Below, in pieces: positions 50,350-58,140 of a DNA stretch of 64,000 nt. This stretch comes from Microbacterium sp. GTDB lineage: Bacteria; Actinomycetota; Actinomycetes; Actinomycetales; Microbacteriaceae. The position numbers were made by a program, and so were the translations under genes. The notes under the pieces are model-generated. The model worked only from the letters and a program-made list of their open reading frames with translations. It searched no databases and was not told the origin of the DNA. The DNA is taken from the NCBI GenBank assembly GCA_031177765.1, contig JAPSKH010000001.1, positions 110,017 through 174,016 on the forward strand. The letters run 5' to 3'. Every line of letters begins with the position of its first letter. Position 1 is the first letter of the stretch.

Positions 50350-52810
50350 CCCTCGCTCCGTCCCCTCCTGCGAGGGGCTCCCGCCCGCATCGGCGGCGCT
50401 CAGCCGCCGAGCTTTCCTGGGAGGAGCCCTGGGAGTCGGTCTCGGGCTCGCGAGCCTCACCGGCGCCGGCGCGACGGCTGCCGCGTACGCCTCAGCCGCC
50501 GGCAACCTCCTGCGCAACGGCGGCTTCGACGATGTGGCTGACGGCATGCCGCGAGACTGGAGCGTTTTCGCGCCGGCCTCCGCGCCGCACGTCCGCTCCT
50601 CGCAGGAGCGCGCGCGCGCCGGTGGCTGGAGCGTGCGGCTCGACGACCCGGACACCGGGACGGTCGTCGGCCTCCGAAGCGCAGCAGCCGCGGTAGCGCC
50701 GGGTGAGACGTACGATGCGGGCGTCCATCTCTTCCTCGAGAGAGGCGAAGCGAGCCTGTACCTGGAGTTCTGGGATGCCGCGGGTCAGCGGATCTGGAAC
50801 CAGTTCCGCACCAGCTCGATCACGGGAAGCTGGCAGCATCTGGACGTCCGCGGCACGGCGCCGGAGCACGCGGTCGCAGCGACGGTTCTGGTGTACTCCG
50901 GACGGTCCAGCGTCGGCACGAGCTTCTTCGACGACGCGACCCTCACCGCCGTGACGCCGCTGATACCAGAGCTGTTCGGACCGGCGTCGCTCACGGCCGC
51001 TGTTCGTGGTGCCCTGCTCGTGGGCGATGTCGTCTATGTCACCTCGCGATACAAGACACCGGAAGGAAGACTCCGGCTGGCGCAGGTGGACGTGCGAAGC
51101 GGCTCCGTGACGACGGTCGACGATCTCGAGATCGACGGCACGGGTGGGCACCGTCTGGCCTCCGACGGTCGATACCTCTACATCGGCCCCTCCGGCAGCG
51201 CGTGGATCTGGCGCTTCGACCCGTCGACCCGCACGGCTGAGCGGTGGGCGCAGGCCGGCACAGCGAGCACGTGGTACTACGCCATGACGGTCCACGACGG
51301 GCACCTCTACATCGGCACCTACCCTGACTGCGCGGTCAAGCGGGTGCGCCTGTCCGACGCCTCGGTGCACACCTACGGTCGCGTATCAAGCTCGCTCTAC
51401 GCGACGGCCGTCGTCGTCGACGAGGAGTACGTGTACGCGGGTTCGGCGGCGCCGGGTCGGCTGCTGCGTTGGCCGAAGCAGGGAGGTGAGCCGCTCGACC
51501 TCTCCTCGGCGCTCAGCGAGTCCCCGGTGGGGATCCTGGCGATGGCAGCCGCCGGCGGCCTGCTCCACGTCGCCTGTGGCCGCGAGGTGATCTCCCTTCG
51601 GCCGGACGGCTCAGAGCGGGTGAGCCGGCCCATCCCCGAGGCCGACCGATACGTCGACCAGCTGGCCGTGGGCGGCGATCGCGTCTACGCGGTGGCGCGT
51701 CTCACCTCGAACCACTACGAGGTGACGGCGACCGGCTTGGTGCCCCTCGGGCGCCCGCTGGACAACGTCGAGAACCAGCTGCTGGCTGTCACCGCGGATG
51801 GCTCCCTCGCCGGCGTGAGCGGGCTCGGGCATGTATGGACGCTGCAGCCGGGCGGTGCCCACACGGTCTGGGACACCTCCACGCGTGGATTCGGGTATCC
51901 CGAGGTGGCGCAGTCGATGCTTCTGACGAGCCGGCAGCGCGTCTGGGTCGGCGGGCACTTCGCGATCACGGTGCACCATCCGCCTTCTGGTGGGAACGAC
52001 AGATTCGACGTCAACGGCGAGCCGAAGGCGTTGGTGGAAGGGCGCGACGGCACGGTCTACGCCGGGATGTACCCCACGGGCGAGATCATCGCCATCGAGC
52101 CCGACACGCACGAGGTGACCGTCATGGGCACCTTGGGGAACCAGCAGATGCGTACCCGCGCGATGTACGCCGATCATCCCCGGAATCAGCTGCTCGTCGC
52201 GTCGGGTCCCACGGGAGGGATGCACACCGGCGCCCTCACGTTCATCGATCTCACCACGGGCGCGTTCGACGTGCACCGCGAGTACCTGCCGGACCAGAGC
52301 GTGATGTGCGTCGCCGTGTCGGGCACGACCGCGTACATCGTGGGCGACACCTACGGCGAGTCCACGGGCGGGCCGCTTCGCCCCGCCGCGGAGGTCGCCG
52401 CCGTGGATCTGCGAACCAGGCAGCTGCTGTGGCGCGAGGTCCTGCGCAGCGATTGGCAGTCGTACGAGGCCGTCCACGTCGCCGGCGACCTGCTCTACTT
52501 CATGAGCCGGCGTCCTCGCGGTCGCTGGTTCTCGTACGACGTCGCTGCGCGTCGGATCGTGCAGGAGGGTGATCTGGGCGGCTACGGGGCCTTCGGTGGC
52601 AACGACGGTCGCGTGCTGACCTGGGTGCACTGGACCTACGACATCCGTGAGCTGCCGAGCGTGCGCACCGAGGTCGGCAGGCTGCTGCACGCGGGGGTGC
52701 CGAACGGCTGGTACAACAACCCGGCCTTCAACATCACGCCCAACGGCAAGCACACGTGGGGCATGCACGGCACGGATCTGGCTCGATTCCCGATCCCGCG
52801 TTCCTCCTGA
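50330..52810 (+). CDS. Tat-exported protein with carbohydrate-binding-like and propeller-like domains
   Basis: This 826-residue secreted protein has a twin-arginine signal (SRRAFLGGALG, then a hydrophobic stretch ending around residue 55). It has a ~140-residue jelly-roll typical of galactose-binding-like or CBM domains (NLLRNGGFDDVADGMPRDWS). A long Trp/Gly/Asp-rich region follows (about 200-826) with repeated DGRYLYIG/DGHLYIGTYP and GRDGTVYAGMYP strands, typical of beta-propellers. It may bind or cleave a polysaccharide, but no lyase or hydrolase catalytic motif was recognised. It is the last gene of the right arm, overlapping the Gfo/Idh gene. Its ATG at 50330 follows CGGAGA. Confidence 0.7.
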   Translation: MAVHPFDPRSVPSCEGLPPASAALSRRAFLGGALGVGLGLASLTGAGATAAAYASAAGNLLRNGGFDDVADGMPRDWSVFAPASAPHVRSSQERARAGGWSVRLDDPDTGTVVGLRSAAAAVAPGETYDAGVHLFLERGEASLYLEFWDAAGQRIWNQFRTSSITGSWQHLDVRGTAPEHAVAATVLVYSGRSSVGTSFFDDATLTAVTPLIPELFGPASLTAAVRGALLVGDVVYVTSRYKTPEGRLRLAQVDVRSGSVTTVDDLEIDGTGGHRLASDGRYLYIGPSGSAWIWRFDPSTRTAERWAQAGTASTWYYAMTVHDGHLYIGTYPDCAVKRVRLSDASVHTYGRVSSSLYATAVVVDEEYVYAGSAAPGRLLRWPKQGGEPLDLSSALSESPVGILAMAAAGGLLHVACGREVISLRPDGSERVSRPIPEADRYVDQLAVGGDRVYAVARLTSNHYEVTATGLVPLGRPLDNVENQLLAVTADGSLAGVSGLGHVWTLQPGGAHTVWDTSTRGFGYPEVAQSMLLTSRQRVWVGGHFAITVHHPPSGGNDRFDVNGEPKALVEGRDGTVYAGMYPTGEIIAIEPDTHEVTVMGTLGNQQMRTRAMYADHPRNQLLVASGPTGGMHTGALTFIDLTTGAFDVHREYLPDQSVMCVAVSGTTAYIVGDTYGESTGGPLRPAAEVAAVDLRTRQLLWREVLRSDWQSYEAVHVAGDLLYFMSRRPRGRWFSYDVAARRIVQEGDLGGYGAFGGNDGRVLTWVHWTYDIRELPSVRTEVGRLLHAGVPNGWYNNPAFNITPNGKHTWGMHGTDLARFPIPRSS

Positions 52811-52860
52811 TCGGCCGGTCATCCAGGAGCGGCCGGGCCGCCTGTCCGCCGTGCGCGCGG

Positions 52861-53061
52861 CTACGCGGTCCGGCCGGCCGAGGCCTCGGATCCGGCCTCG
52901 GCGGCCGCCGGAAGGGTGATCGCCGCGAGGCCGTCGCGGAAAGCGCCGACGGGCGTCTCCACCGGCTGGTACTGATGGGTGAAGCCGTTCTCGTCCACCA
53001 CGGCGAGAGACACGAGCACGTAGCCGCGTCGCGGCAGCCGCTTCTGCTTGCTCTTGGCCAT
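52861..53061 (-). CDS. Small hypothetical protein (66 aa)
   Basis: This is a 66-residue protein with a basic start (MAKSKQKRLPRRGYVLVSLA) and a beta-like core (VDENGFTHQYQPVETPVG). The Ala/Gly-rich tail is coded by an inverted-repeat-containing stretch near 52876-52906. It has no membrane segment or known motif. It ends 50 bases from the convergent secreted-protein gene and its start lies ~70 bases from the CAT tRNA. I do not recognise it, but the codon pattern and short conserved-looking core make a real gene likely. Confidence 0.5.
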   Translation of the reverse strand: MAKSKQKRLPRRGYVLVSLAVVDENGFTHQYQPVETPVGAFRDGLAAITLPAAAEAGSEASAGRTA

Positions 53062-53133
53062 GCGGCGAGCCTACCGGCGGTGGCCGCCAGCACGCGGGAA
53101 CGGCACACGTCACCGTCGAGTGGCGGCGCGTCG

Positions 53134-53207
53134 TAGGGCGGGTGGGACTTGAACCCACGATCGTCGGGTTATGAGCCCGCTGCCTTGACCAGCTTGGCCA
53201 CCGCCCC
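53134..53207 (-). tRNA. tRNA with anticodon CAT (Met or Ile2; identity unclear)
   Basis: The minus-strand cloverleaf has acceptor GGGGCGG/CCGCCCT, so base pair 1-72 is G-T. Its anticodon arm is GCGGG-CTCATAA-CCCGA, with three consecutive G-C pairs next to the loop as in initiator tRNA, and its T-loop is TTCAAGT. The D-arm (GCCAAGCTGGTCAAGGC) is unlike common initiator tRNA. It could be elongator Met, initiator Met, or Ile2 after lysidine modification. Confidence 0.85.
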
Positions 53208-53254
53208 TTGCGCCTCCGAGCCTACCGGTGAGAGAGCCGGCGCAGGAGTCGCCG

Positions 53255-54337
53255 TCAGTGCGCGTCGCCGTCGGCGGGGTCCTTCACCGGCGGCTCGGGC
53301 CAGACCTTCGACACGGCCTCGGTGACCCTGATGTTTCCCGTCCGGGGATGGGTGACATCCGGGCCGCCGCTGCTGCCTCGCTGGATCGGGATCTCCTGGC
53401 TGTCGCTGATGATCTGCGGATGATGACGCGCGAGCTGGAACACCCCCCACACGGCGGCCGCGCCGACGATGGCGAAGGCGATGTACACCCACAGCGGGGC
53501 GCCGCTGGCCTCACCGAGGACGAACAGGCCGATGAGGATCGCGACGATGGGGTCGACGACGGTGAGTCCGGCGACGACGAGATCCGGCGGACCGGAGGCG
53601 TACGCGGTCTGCACGAAGTACGCGCCGATGATCGCACCCGCGATGAGGGCCGCCAGGCACGCGAACGTGAGCCACTCGAAGTCGCCGCCCTGGATCCGCT
53701 TGATGACCACCTTCGCCAGCGTCGCGACGAAGCCGTAGATGACGCCCGCGGCCATGATGTAGAACAGGGCGCGCATGCGCTTGCGCAGCCACACCCACAG
53801 CACCGTGAAGACGAGTGTGACGATGCCCAGCAGCACGAGGATCGTGATCAGCTGACGCTCCGACACGCTCTTCTCCGTCGCGAACAGCGCTGCGATGGTG
53901 ACGAAGACGAAGACGCCCCCGACACAGGCGGCGATGGCGGTGAGCGACCGCCGCGTCGGGCGATGCCCGCTGATCTGCGCGTTGAGCAGCGTGGTGATGA
54001 CGAGCGCGATCGCGCCGAGCGGCTGCACCACGATGAGCGGCGCGACCGCCAGCGCCGAGAGCTGACAGACGATCGCCACCGCCAGCATGAGCGTCCCGAG
54101 AACCCACGACGGGCGCGAGAGCAGCCGCAGCAGGTTGCTGCCGCTCAGCCCCTGACCCCCGCTGGAGCCGCTGAGCCGTTCGACCTTCATCACACCGCGA
54201 TGCTGGTACTGAGCACCGAAGGACATGAAGACCGCACCGAGCAGCGCCAGGGGGATGCCGATCAGTAGAGCGGGGTTCTGGAACGCGCCGACGAGCTGGT
54301 CGCCGACGTCCTCGAGCTCCTGAACGGTGAACACCAC
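53255..54337 (-). CDS. DMT/NIPA-like multidrug or metal transporter
   Basis: This 360-residue membrane protein has about nine helices in two halves, as in the drug/metabolite transporter (EamA) superfamily. The N-terminal half has LLGAVFMSFGAQYQHRG, LVVQPLGAIALV-like (LIVVQPLGAIALVITTLL) and AQISGHRPTRR; the second half has DLVVAGLTVVDPIVAILIGL. These fit the NIPA-like Mg/drug group often seen in actinobacteria. The C-terminal ~60 residues are a hydrophilic tail. The substrate is unknown. It diverges from the deformylase gene. Confidence 0.82.
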   Translation of the reverse strand: MVFTVQELEDVGDQLVGAFQNPALLIGIPLALLGAVFMSFGAQYQHRGVMKVERLSGSSGGQGLSGSNLLRLLSRPSWVLGTLMLAVAIVCQLSALAVAPLIVVQPLGAIALVITTLLNAQISGHRPTRRSLTAIAACVGGVFVFVTIAALFATEKSVSERQLITILVLLGIVTLVFTVLWVWLRKRMRALFYIMAAGVIYGFVATLAKVVIKRIQGGDFEWLTFACLAALIAGAIIGAYFVQTAYASGPPDLVVAGLTVVDPIVAILIGLFVLGEASGAPLWVYIAFAIVGAAAVWGVFQLARHHPQIISDSQEIPIQRGSSGGPDVTHPRTGNIRVTEAVSKVWPEPPVKDPADGDAH

Positions 54338-54368
54338 GCTTCGACACTAGCCCGAAGGTGCCGGTCGG

Positions 54369-54374
54369 TAGTGT
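54369..54374 (+). promoter_or_regulatory. Putative -10 of a leaderless def transcript
   Basis: TAGTGT lies 6 bases before the GTG at 54381, with no Shine-Dalgarno. This is the same arrangement as at DUF4191 and ppgK. Confidence 0.4.
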
Positions 54375-54380
54375 CTATGC

Positions 54381-54947
54381 GTGGCTGTTCTCCCGATTCG
54401 CATCATGGGCGATCCCGTCCTTCACTCTCCCGCGGCACCCGTCGAAGAGGTCACGGACGAGATCCGCGCCCTTGTCGCCGACATGTTCGAGACGATGGAT
54501 GCCGCGCCCGGCGTGGGCCTGGCCGCGCCCCAGGTGGGCGTCCCGCTGCGGATCTACACGTACTCGTACGCCGACGACGACGGCAGCCCGTGGCGCGGCG
54601 TCATCATCAACCCGGAGCTGTGGATGCGGCCGCTCGAGCCGGGGCAGCCCGATCCCGACGAAGAGTCGGAGGGATGCCTGTCGTTCCCCGGCGAGCGGTT
54701 CCCGCTCCGGCGCTCGGACGAGGTCCTGGTGACCGGCACCGACCTGGAGGGCGAGCCGGTGCGGATCGAGGTCGACGGCTGGCGGGCCCGCATCATGCAG
54801 CACGAATTCGATCACCTCGACGGGATCCTCTACGTGGACCGGCTGGCCGACAGCGACTGGAAGACGGTGCAGAAGATCGCGCGCAAGCGCGGTTGGGGCC
54901 GGCCGGGACAGTCCTGGATGCCCGGCGTCGACGACCTCGAGGGCTGA
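54381..54947 (+). CDS. def: Peptide deformylase
   Basis: Def removes the formyl group from nascent protein N-termini, a required step for most proteins. The 188-residue enzyme shows the three family motifs: GVGLAAPQ (residues 44-51), EGCLS with the metal-binding Cys99, and HEFDH (141-145) with the remaining two His ligands. The metal is usually Fe2+. The start is GTG at 54381, giving MAVLPIRIMGDPVL, a common actinobacterial N-terminus. No ribosome binding site is seen. The frame is not in an operon with fmt in this window. Confidence 0.96.
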   Translation: MAVLPIRIMGDPVLHSPAAPVEEVTDEIRALVADMFETMDAAPGVGLAAPQVGVPLRIYTYSYADDDGSPWRGVIINPELWMRPLEPGQPDPDEESEGCLSFPGERFPLRRSDEVLVTGTDLEGEPVRIEVDGWRARIMQHEFDHLDGILYVDRLADSDWKTVQKIARKRGWGRPGQSWMPGVDDLEG

Positions 54948-54989
54948 CGCGGCCGGCGCTGCGCGGCAGCGGCGGACAGCGTCGAACGA

Positions 54990-55012
54990 ACTCGAAAAAA
55001 AGTCTGTCGAGT
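54990..55012. promoter_or_regulatory. Inverted repeat upstream of the Hsp20 gene
   Basis: ACTCGA (54990-54995) and TCGAGT (55007-55012) form a 6-base inverted repeat with an 11-base spacer that contains an A-run. It lies 77-99 bases before the Hsp20 ATG, where a heat-shock operator is expected. It does not match the HspR HAIR consensus CTTGAGT-N7-ACTCAAG or CIRCE. Confidence 0.4.
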
Positions 55013-55088
55013 CGGGAATAAATCGACCTCCTCATGGCGTCGATGTGGATACAACCGAAACCACACGACCAGACAAGGAGGTTTGATG

Positions 55089-55616
55089 ATGCTCTTCGAT
55101 ACGTTGCGTGCATTCGATCGTCTTGAGTCGGTCTTCGAAACCGCCTTGGACGGCATGACGACCATGGCGGCGCCGATGGACCTGCGACGGGACGCCGACC
55201 GGTACGTCCTGGAGACCGACCTTCCGGGCGTCGACCCCGACTCGATCGACGTCTCGGTCGACGGCCGCTGGCTCACCGTGCGAGCCGAGCGCTCGCACTC
55301 CAGCGAGGACGAGCGGGGTGAGTGGCTCGTCCGCGAGCGCTCTCGATCGCAGATGATGCGCCAGGTCACCCTGTCGCAGGACGTCGACGTGGACAAGATC
55401 AGCGCGAACTATCGCGACGGCGTGCTGACCGTGGCCATCCCGCTCCTCGAGTCGGCTCGCCCGCGGAAGATCGCGGTCGAATCAGGCTCCGGACAGCGTG
55501 CCCTGGGCACTCAGGAGACGGTGCAGGTGCAGGAGAAGGAGCACGCCGGGGCCGCGTCCACGGCGGGTCAGCCCGTCGAGGGAAAAGCGCCCGCCGCGCA
55601 CTCGATCGCGTCCTGA
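55089..55616 (+). CDS. Small heat-shock protein, Hsp20 family
   Basis: This is a 175-residue ATP-independent chaperone. Its alpha-crystallin domain begins near residue 30 (MDLRRDADRYVLETDLPGVD) and contains GRWLTVRAERSHSS. It ends with the YRDGVLTVAIPLLESARPRK segment that carries the conserved GVLTV motif. A Gln/Glu-rich C-terminal tail follows. A strong AAGGAGG site precedes the start: ATG 55089 is 7 bases after it, and ATG 55086 (4 bases) or TTG 55083 are alternatives. It is followed by the peroxiredoxin gene after 109 bases and may share stress control with it. Confidence 0.92.
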   Translation: MLFDTLRAFDRLESVFETALDGMTTMAAPMDLRRDADRYVLETDLPGVDPDSIDVSVDGRWLTVRAERSHSSEDERGEWLVRERSRSQMMRQVTLSQDVDVDKISANYRDGVLTVAIPLLESARPRKIAVESGSGQRALGTQETVQVQEKEHAGAASTAGQPVEGKAPAAHSIAS

Positions 55617-55725
55617 CGCGATGGTTCCCCTGGGGCCGCCGCGACAGCGGCGGTCCCGGGGACTCTCGGGTGCGCGGCGACATCCCGGTCCGCATCCGTC
55701 GCCCGGCGCCGGCGAGGAGGGTCTG

Positions 55726-56349
55726 ATGCAAGACGATCCCCTCGCCCTCGTCGACACCTTCCCGCCCCTCGCGCCGGGGAGCGACGACCCGGAGATCGAT
55801 GTCCGAGAGCTCCACCGAACCGCGCCGCCGATGACCGGTGCACGGGTGGCCGAGGGTCTGGCTGCCGGCACGGCCGCCCCGGAATTCGAGCTGCCGCAGG
55901 CGGACGGCACGCCGGTCCGCCTGTCCGACTTCCGAGGACGCCCGGTGGCCCTGGTGTTCTACCCGCTCGATTGGAGCCCCGGCTGCTCCGTGCAGCTCGA
56001 GCTCTACCAGCAGGAGTACGACGAGTTCGCCTCACGTGGCTTCCAGGTGCTCGGCATCTCGGTGGACTCCATCTACAGCCACGGGGCGTGGGCGGCGGTA
56101 CGGGGCATCCGTTTCCCGCTTCTGTCGGATGCCAACCCCCACGGGGAGGTGGCTCGGCGCTACGGAATCTGGCGCGAGGAGGACGAATTCTCCGAGCGCG
56201 CCATCTTCCTCGTCGACGCCGACGGGGTCATCCGCTGGTCCCATGTCTCCGCGGAGCTTCATCACCTTCCCGATTTCGACGAACTGATCGCGGCGATGGA
56301 CGACGTCTCGTCCTCGCACTCCGACAGACCTGAGGAGGTGCGCACATGA
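55726..56349 (+). CDS. Peroxiredoxin (AhpC/TSA family)
   Basis: This 207-residue thiol peroxidase carries the peroxidatic Cys87 in YPLDWSPGCSVQ (PxxxSxxC type). QADGTPVRLSDFRGRPVALV and VLGISVDSIYSHGAWA are typical of AhpC/BCP-type peroxiredoxins. The N-terminus carries an extra ~50 acidic residues before the core. A second conserved Cys is absent, so it may be a 1-Cys enzyme reduced by the thioredoxin-like proteins encoded next. The ATG at 55726 follows GGAGG. Its stop overlaps the glutaredoxin-like gene (ATGA). Confidence 0.9.
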   Translation: MQDDPLALVDTFPPLAPGSDDPEIDVRELHRTAPPMTGARVAEGLAAGTAAPEFELPQADGTPVRLSDFRGRPVALVFYPLDWSPGCSVQLELYQQEYDEFASRGFQVLGISVDSIYSHGAWAAVRGIRFPLLSDANPHGEVARRYGIWREEDEFSERAIFLVDADGVIRWSHVSAELHHLPDFDELIAAMDDVSSSHSDRPEEVRT

Positions 56350-56666
56350 CCCTCTACGACCTCGACGCTCGTCGTCGGACGGGGTGGTCGTATCCGCACG
56401 CCGCGGTGCGCCCACAGATTCCGATCGCGATCTACGGCAACGCCTGGTGCGGCCGAACGCAGCTGATCCGGCGGGCACTGGACCGCGCCGGCATCGATCA
56501 CGCCTACGTTGATCTCGATCGGCATCCGGACGCCCATCGCAAGCTCCGAGCGCTGGCCGCGGGTCGGCTGCGCACACCCGTCGTGCACATCGACGGCGAA
56601 TGGCTCATGGAGCCGACGCTGCGCGAGGTGGACAGGGTGCTTGCGTCCCGGGGAGTGTGGCGATGA
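56346..56666 (+). CDS. Glutaredoxin-like protein with a single active-site Cys
   Basis: This 106-residue thioredoxin-fold protein has a short N-terminal extension before the fold (IPIAIYGNAWCGRT). The active site is Cys35-Gly-Arg-Thr, lacking the second Cys of CxxC, which points to a monothiol mechanism or an altered redox partner. RTPVVHIDGEWLMEP matches the TVP/cis-Pro region that follows. It resembles actinobacterial mycoredoxin/glutaredoxin relatives, but Arg-Thr in the active site is unusual. It overlaps the peroxiredoxin gene before it and the thioredoxin gene after it (ATGA each), so all three are co-translated. Confidence 0.78.
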   Translation: MTLYDLDARRRTGWSYPHAAVRPQIPIAIYGNAWCGRTQLIRRALDRAGIDHAYVDLDRHPDAHRKLRALAAGRLRTPVVHIDGEWLMEPTLREVDRVLASRGVWR

Positions 56667-57100
56667 GCGCTCCGGACCTCGTGACCCCGTGCCCGTCGTG
56701 CGGCGCCCGCAACCGGGTGCCGCGCGGCGGGCGGGGCCGCCTTCGCTGCGCCGCGTGTCATGCGGATCTCCCTTGGCTCGTCGAGGCGGATGACCACACG
56801 TTCGACGAGGCCGTCGTGCGCAGCAAGCTCCCCGTGCTCGTCGACGTGTGGGCGCAGTGGTGCGGTCCCTGCCGCGCCATCGCGCCGGTCGTCGAGCAGC
56901 TCTCCAGGGATATGGCGGGGCGGCTGAAGGTCGTGAAGGTGGACGCCGACCGCTCCCCTGCGGTATCGCGTCGTCACGATGTGCGTGCCATCCCGACGCT
57001 GCTGCTGTGGCGCGACGGCGCGGAGGCGGCGCGCACGGTCGGCGCGGTACCGGCCGCGCAGCTGCGAACGTGGGTCGAGTCGGCGCTCGGCGCGCCCTGA
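56663..57100 (+). CDS. Thioredoxin with N-terminal zinc ribbon (Trx2 type)
   Basis: This 145-residue thioredoxin has an N-terminal four-Cys zinc finger (CPSC at 10-13 and CAAC at 29-32) like E. coli Trx2. The thioredoxin fold follows, with WAQWCGPCR (Cys67, Cys70) as the dithiol active site and IPTLLLWRDG as the cis-Pro loop. In E. coli the zinc ribbon lets Trx2 respond to oxidative stress. It is the third gene of an overlapping peroxiredoxin-glutaredoxin-thioredoxin set, and probably reduces the peroxiredoxin. Its gene overlaps the previous stop (ATGA) and ends shortly before the tRNA-Asn terminator. Confidence 0.93.
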   Translation: MSAPDLVTPCPSCGARNRVPRGGRGRLRCAACHADLPWLVEADDHTFDEAVVRSKLPVLVDVWAQWCGPCRAIAPVVEQLSRDMAGRLKVVKVDADRSPAVSRRHDVRAIPTLLLWRDGAEAARTVGAVPAAQLRTWVESALGAP

Positions 57101-57125
57101 GCGGCGGCGCCGACGGGCGCCGGGA

Positions 57126-57162
57126 CAAAAAGAGACGGCTCGGAGGTGGAGCTCCGAGCCGT
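57126..57162 (-). terminator. Terminator of tRNA-Asn
   Basis: ACGGCTCGGAG (57135-57145) and CTCCGAGCCGT (57152-57162) form an 11-base stem with loop GTGGAG. On the minus strand it is followed by TCTCTTTTTGTC, a true T-run, so it ends the tRNA-Asn transcript. It may also stop the convergent thioredoxin operon. Confidence 0.8.
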
Positions 57163-57166
57163 TCCG

Positions 57167-57239
57167 CTCCCCCACTTGGACTCGAACCAAGAACCTATCG
57201 GTTAACAGCCGATTGCTCTGCCAATTGAGCTATGGAGGA
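57167..57239 (-). tRNA. tRNA-Asn (anticodon GTT)
   Basis: The minus strand folds as a cloverleaf with acceptor TCCTCCA/TGGGGGA, D-arm AGCTCAATTGGCAGAGC, anticodon arm ATCGG-CTGTTAA-CCGAT and T-loop TTCGAGT. CCA is not encoded. A rho-independent hairpin lies downstream. Confidence 0.95.
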
Positions 57240-57304
57240 ATGCGACGCGCTCTCGCGCGGGCAACCCCACCATATTAGCAAAGCCGCGAGGGTGCTCGTG
57301 ACCG

Positions 57305-58099
57305 TTATGAGGACACCAGGCGCCGGTCGGCCTCGCCGCTCGGCGTCCACAGCAGGTCCTGCGTGCCGTGACCGTATGCCACCGCGTGACCACCGCGGAG
57401 CACGAGGACGTCGGCGTCCAGCTCTCGCACGACGTCGGCCTCGTTCGTGACGACGAGGGCCGACATGCCGAAGTCGCGGCGGCGTCGCAGCATCGCGTCC
57501 CGCGCGGCTTTGCGCACTTCGACGTCCAGGTTGGCGAAGGGCTCGTCGGCGATGAGCACCCGCGGCTCGAGGACCAGGGCCCGTGCGAGTGCGACCCGCT
57601 GCCGCATGCCCGCGCTCAGCTCGTAGGGGTACTTCGCCGCGGCGCCCAGCGGCAGCTGCAGCTCGTCGAGCAGAGTGGCCACGCGCACCGCCAGCGCCCG
57701 CTGGTTGACGCGGCGATCCCGAGCGGTGATCGGCTCGCTGATCACCTCGGAGACCGTGAGCCGCGCCGGCAGGTGCGCGCCGGCGGACTGCGGCAGGTAA
57801 CCCGTCAGGTAGGTCAGCTCGCGGTGCGCTCTGCCCGGGCGGCGGACCGGTATTCCTTCGACGTGCGCCTGTCCGCCCACGACAGCCAGCCCGTGCTCGT
57901 CCGCACCGGCCAGCACAGCCACGAGGGACGATTTCCCCGCCCCGGTCGGTCCCATCACCGCCAGCGCGCTGGCGTGGTCCAGCCGGAAGGTCACACCGTC
58001 GATCACACGCTGCGACGCTCCGTGCCCGGCACGGGCGATCGAGAGGTCCGCGCAGTCGATCGCGACGTCGGCTTCTCGGCGGCGAGGCATGGCACCCAT
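57305..58099 (-). CDS. Stand-alone ABC transporter ATP-binding protein
   Basis: This 264-residue ATPase has Walker A (GPTGAGKSS), a Q-loop (GYLPQS), the ABC signature degenerate as ELSAGMRQRVALARAL, and Walker B (VLIADEPFANLD). It resembles peptide/nickel importer ATPases (DppD/OppD), with YPYELSAGMRQR as in that group, but no permease or binding protein is adjacent. The ATG at 58099 follows GAAGGCAGG; ATG 58090 (MPRRRE) is an alternative. The switch His is replaced by TNEADVV, so it may be weak or regulatory. It is close to tRNA-Asn and before dnaG. Confidence 0.8.
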   Translation of the reverse strand: MGAMPRRREADVAIDCADLSIARAGHGASQRVIDGVTFRLDHASALAVMGPTGAGKSSLVAVLAGADEHGLAVVGGQAHVEGIPVRRPGRAHRELTYLTGYLPQSAGAHLPARLTVSEVISEPITARDRRVNQRALAVRVATLLDELQLPLGAAAKYPYELSAGMRQRVALARALVLEPRVLIADEPFANLDVEVRKAARDAMLRRRRDFGMSALVVTNEADVVRELDADVLVLRGGHAVAYGHGTQDLLWTPSGEADRRLVSS

Positions 58100-58140
58100 C
58101 CTGCCTTCCCAGGACGGTCGACGCCAGCCGGATGCGCGGT

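Noticed and set aside
54990..55012. HspR HAIR operator upstream of Hsp20
   Set aside because: The repeat ACTCGA/TCGAGT does not match CTTGAGT-N7-ACTCAAG and the spacer is 11 bases.
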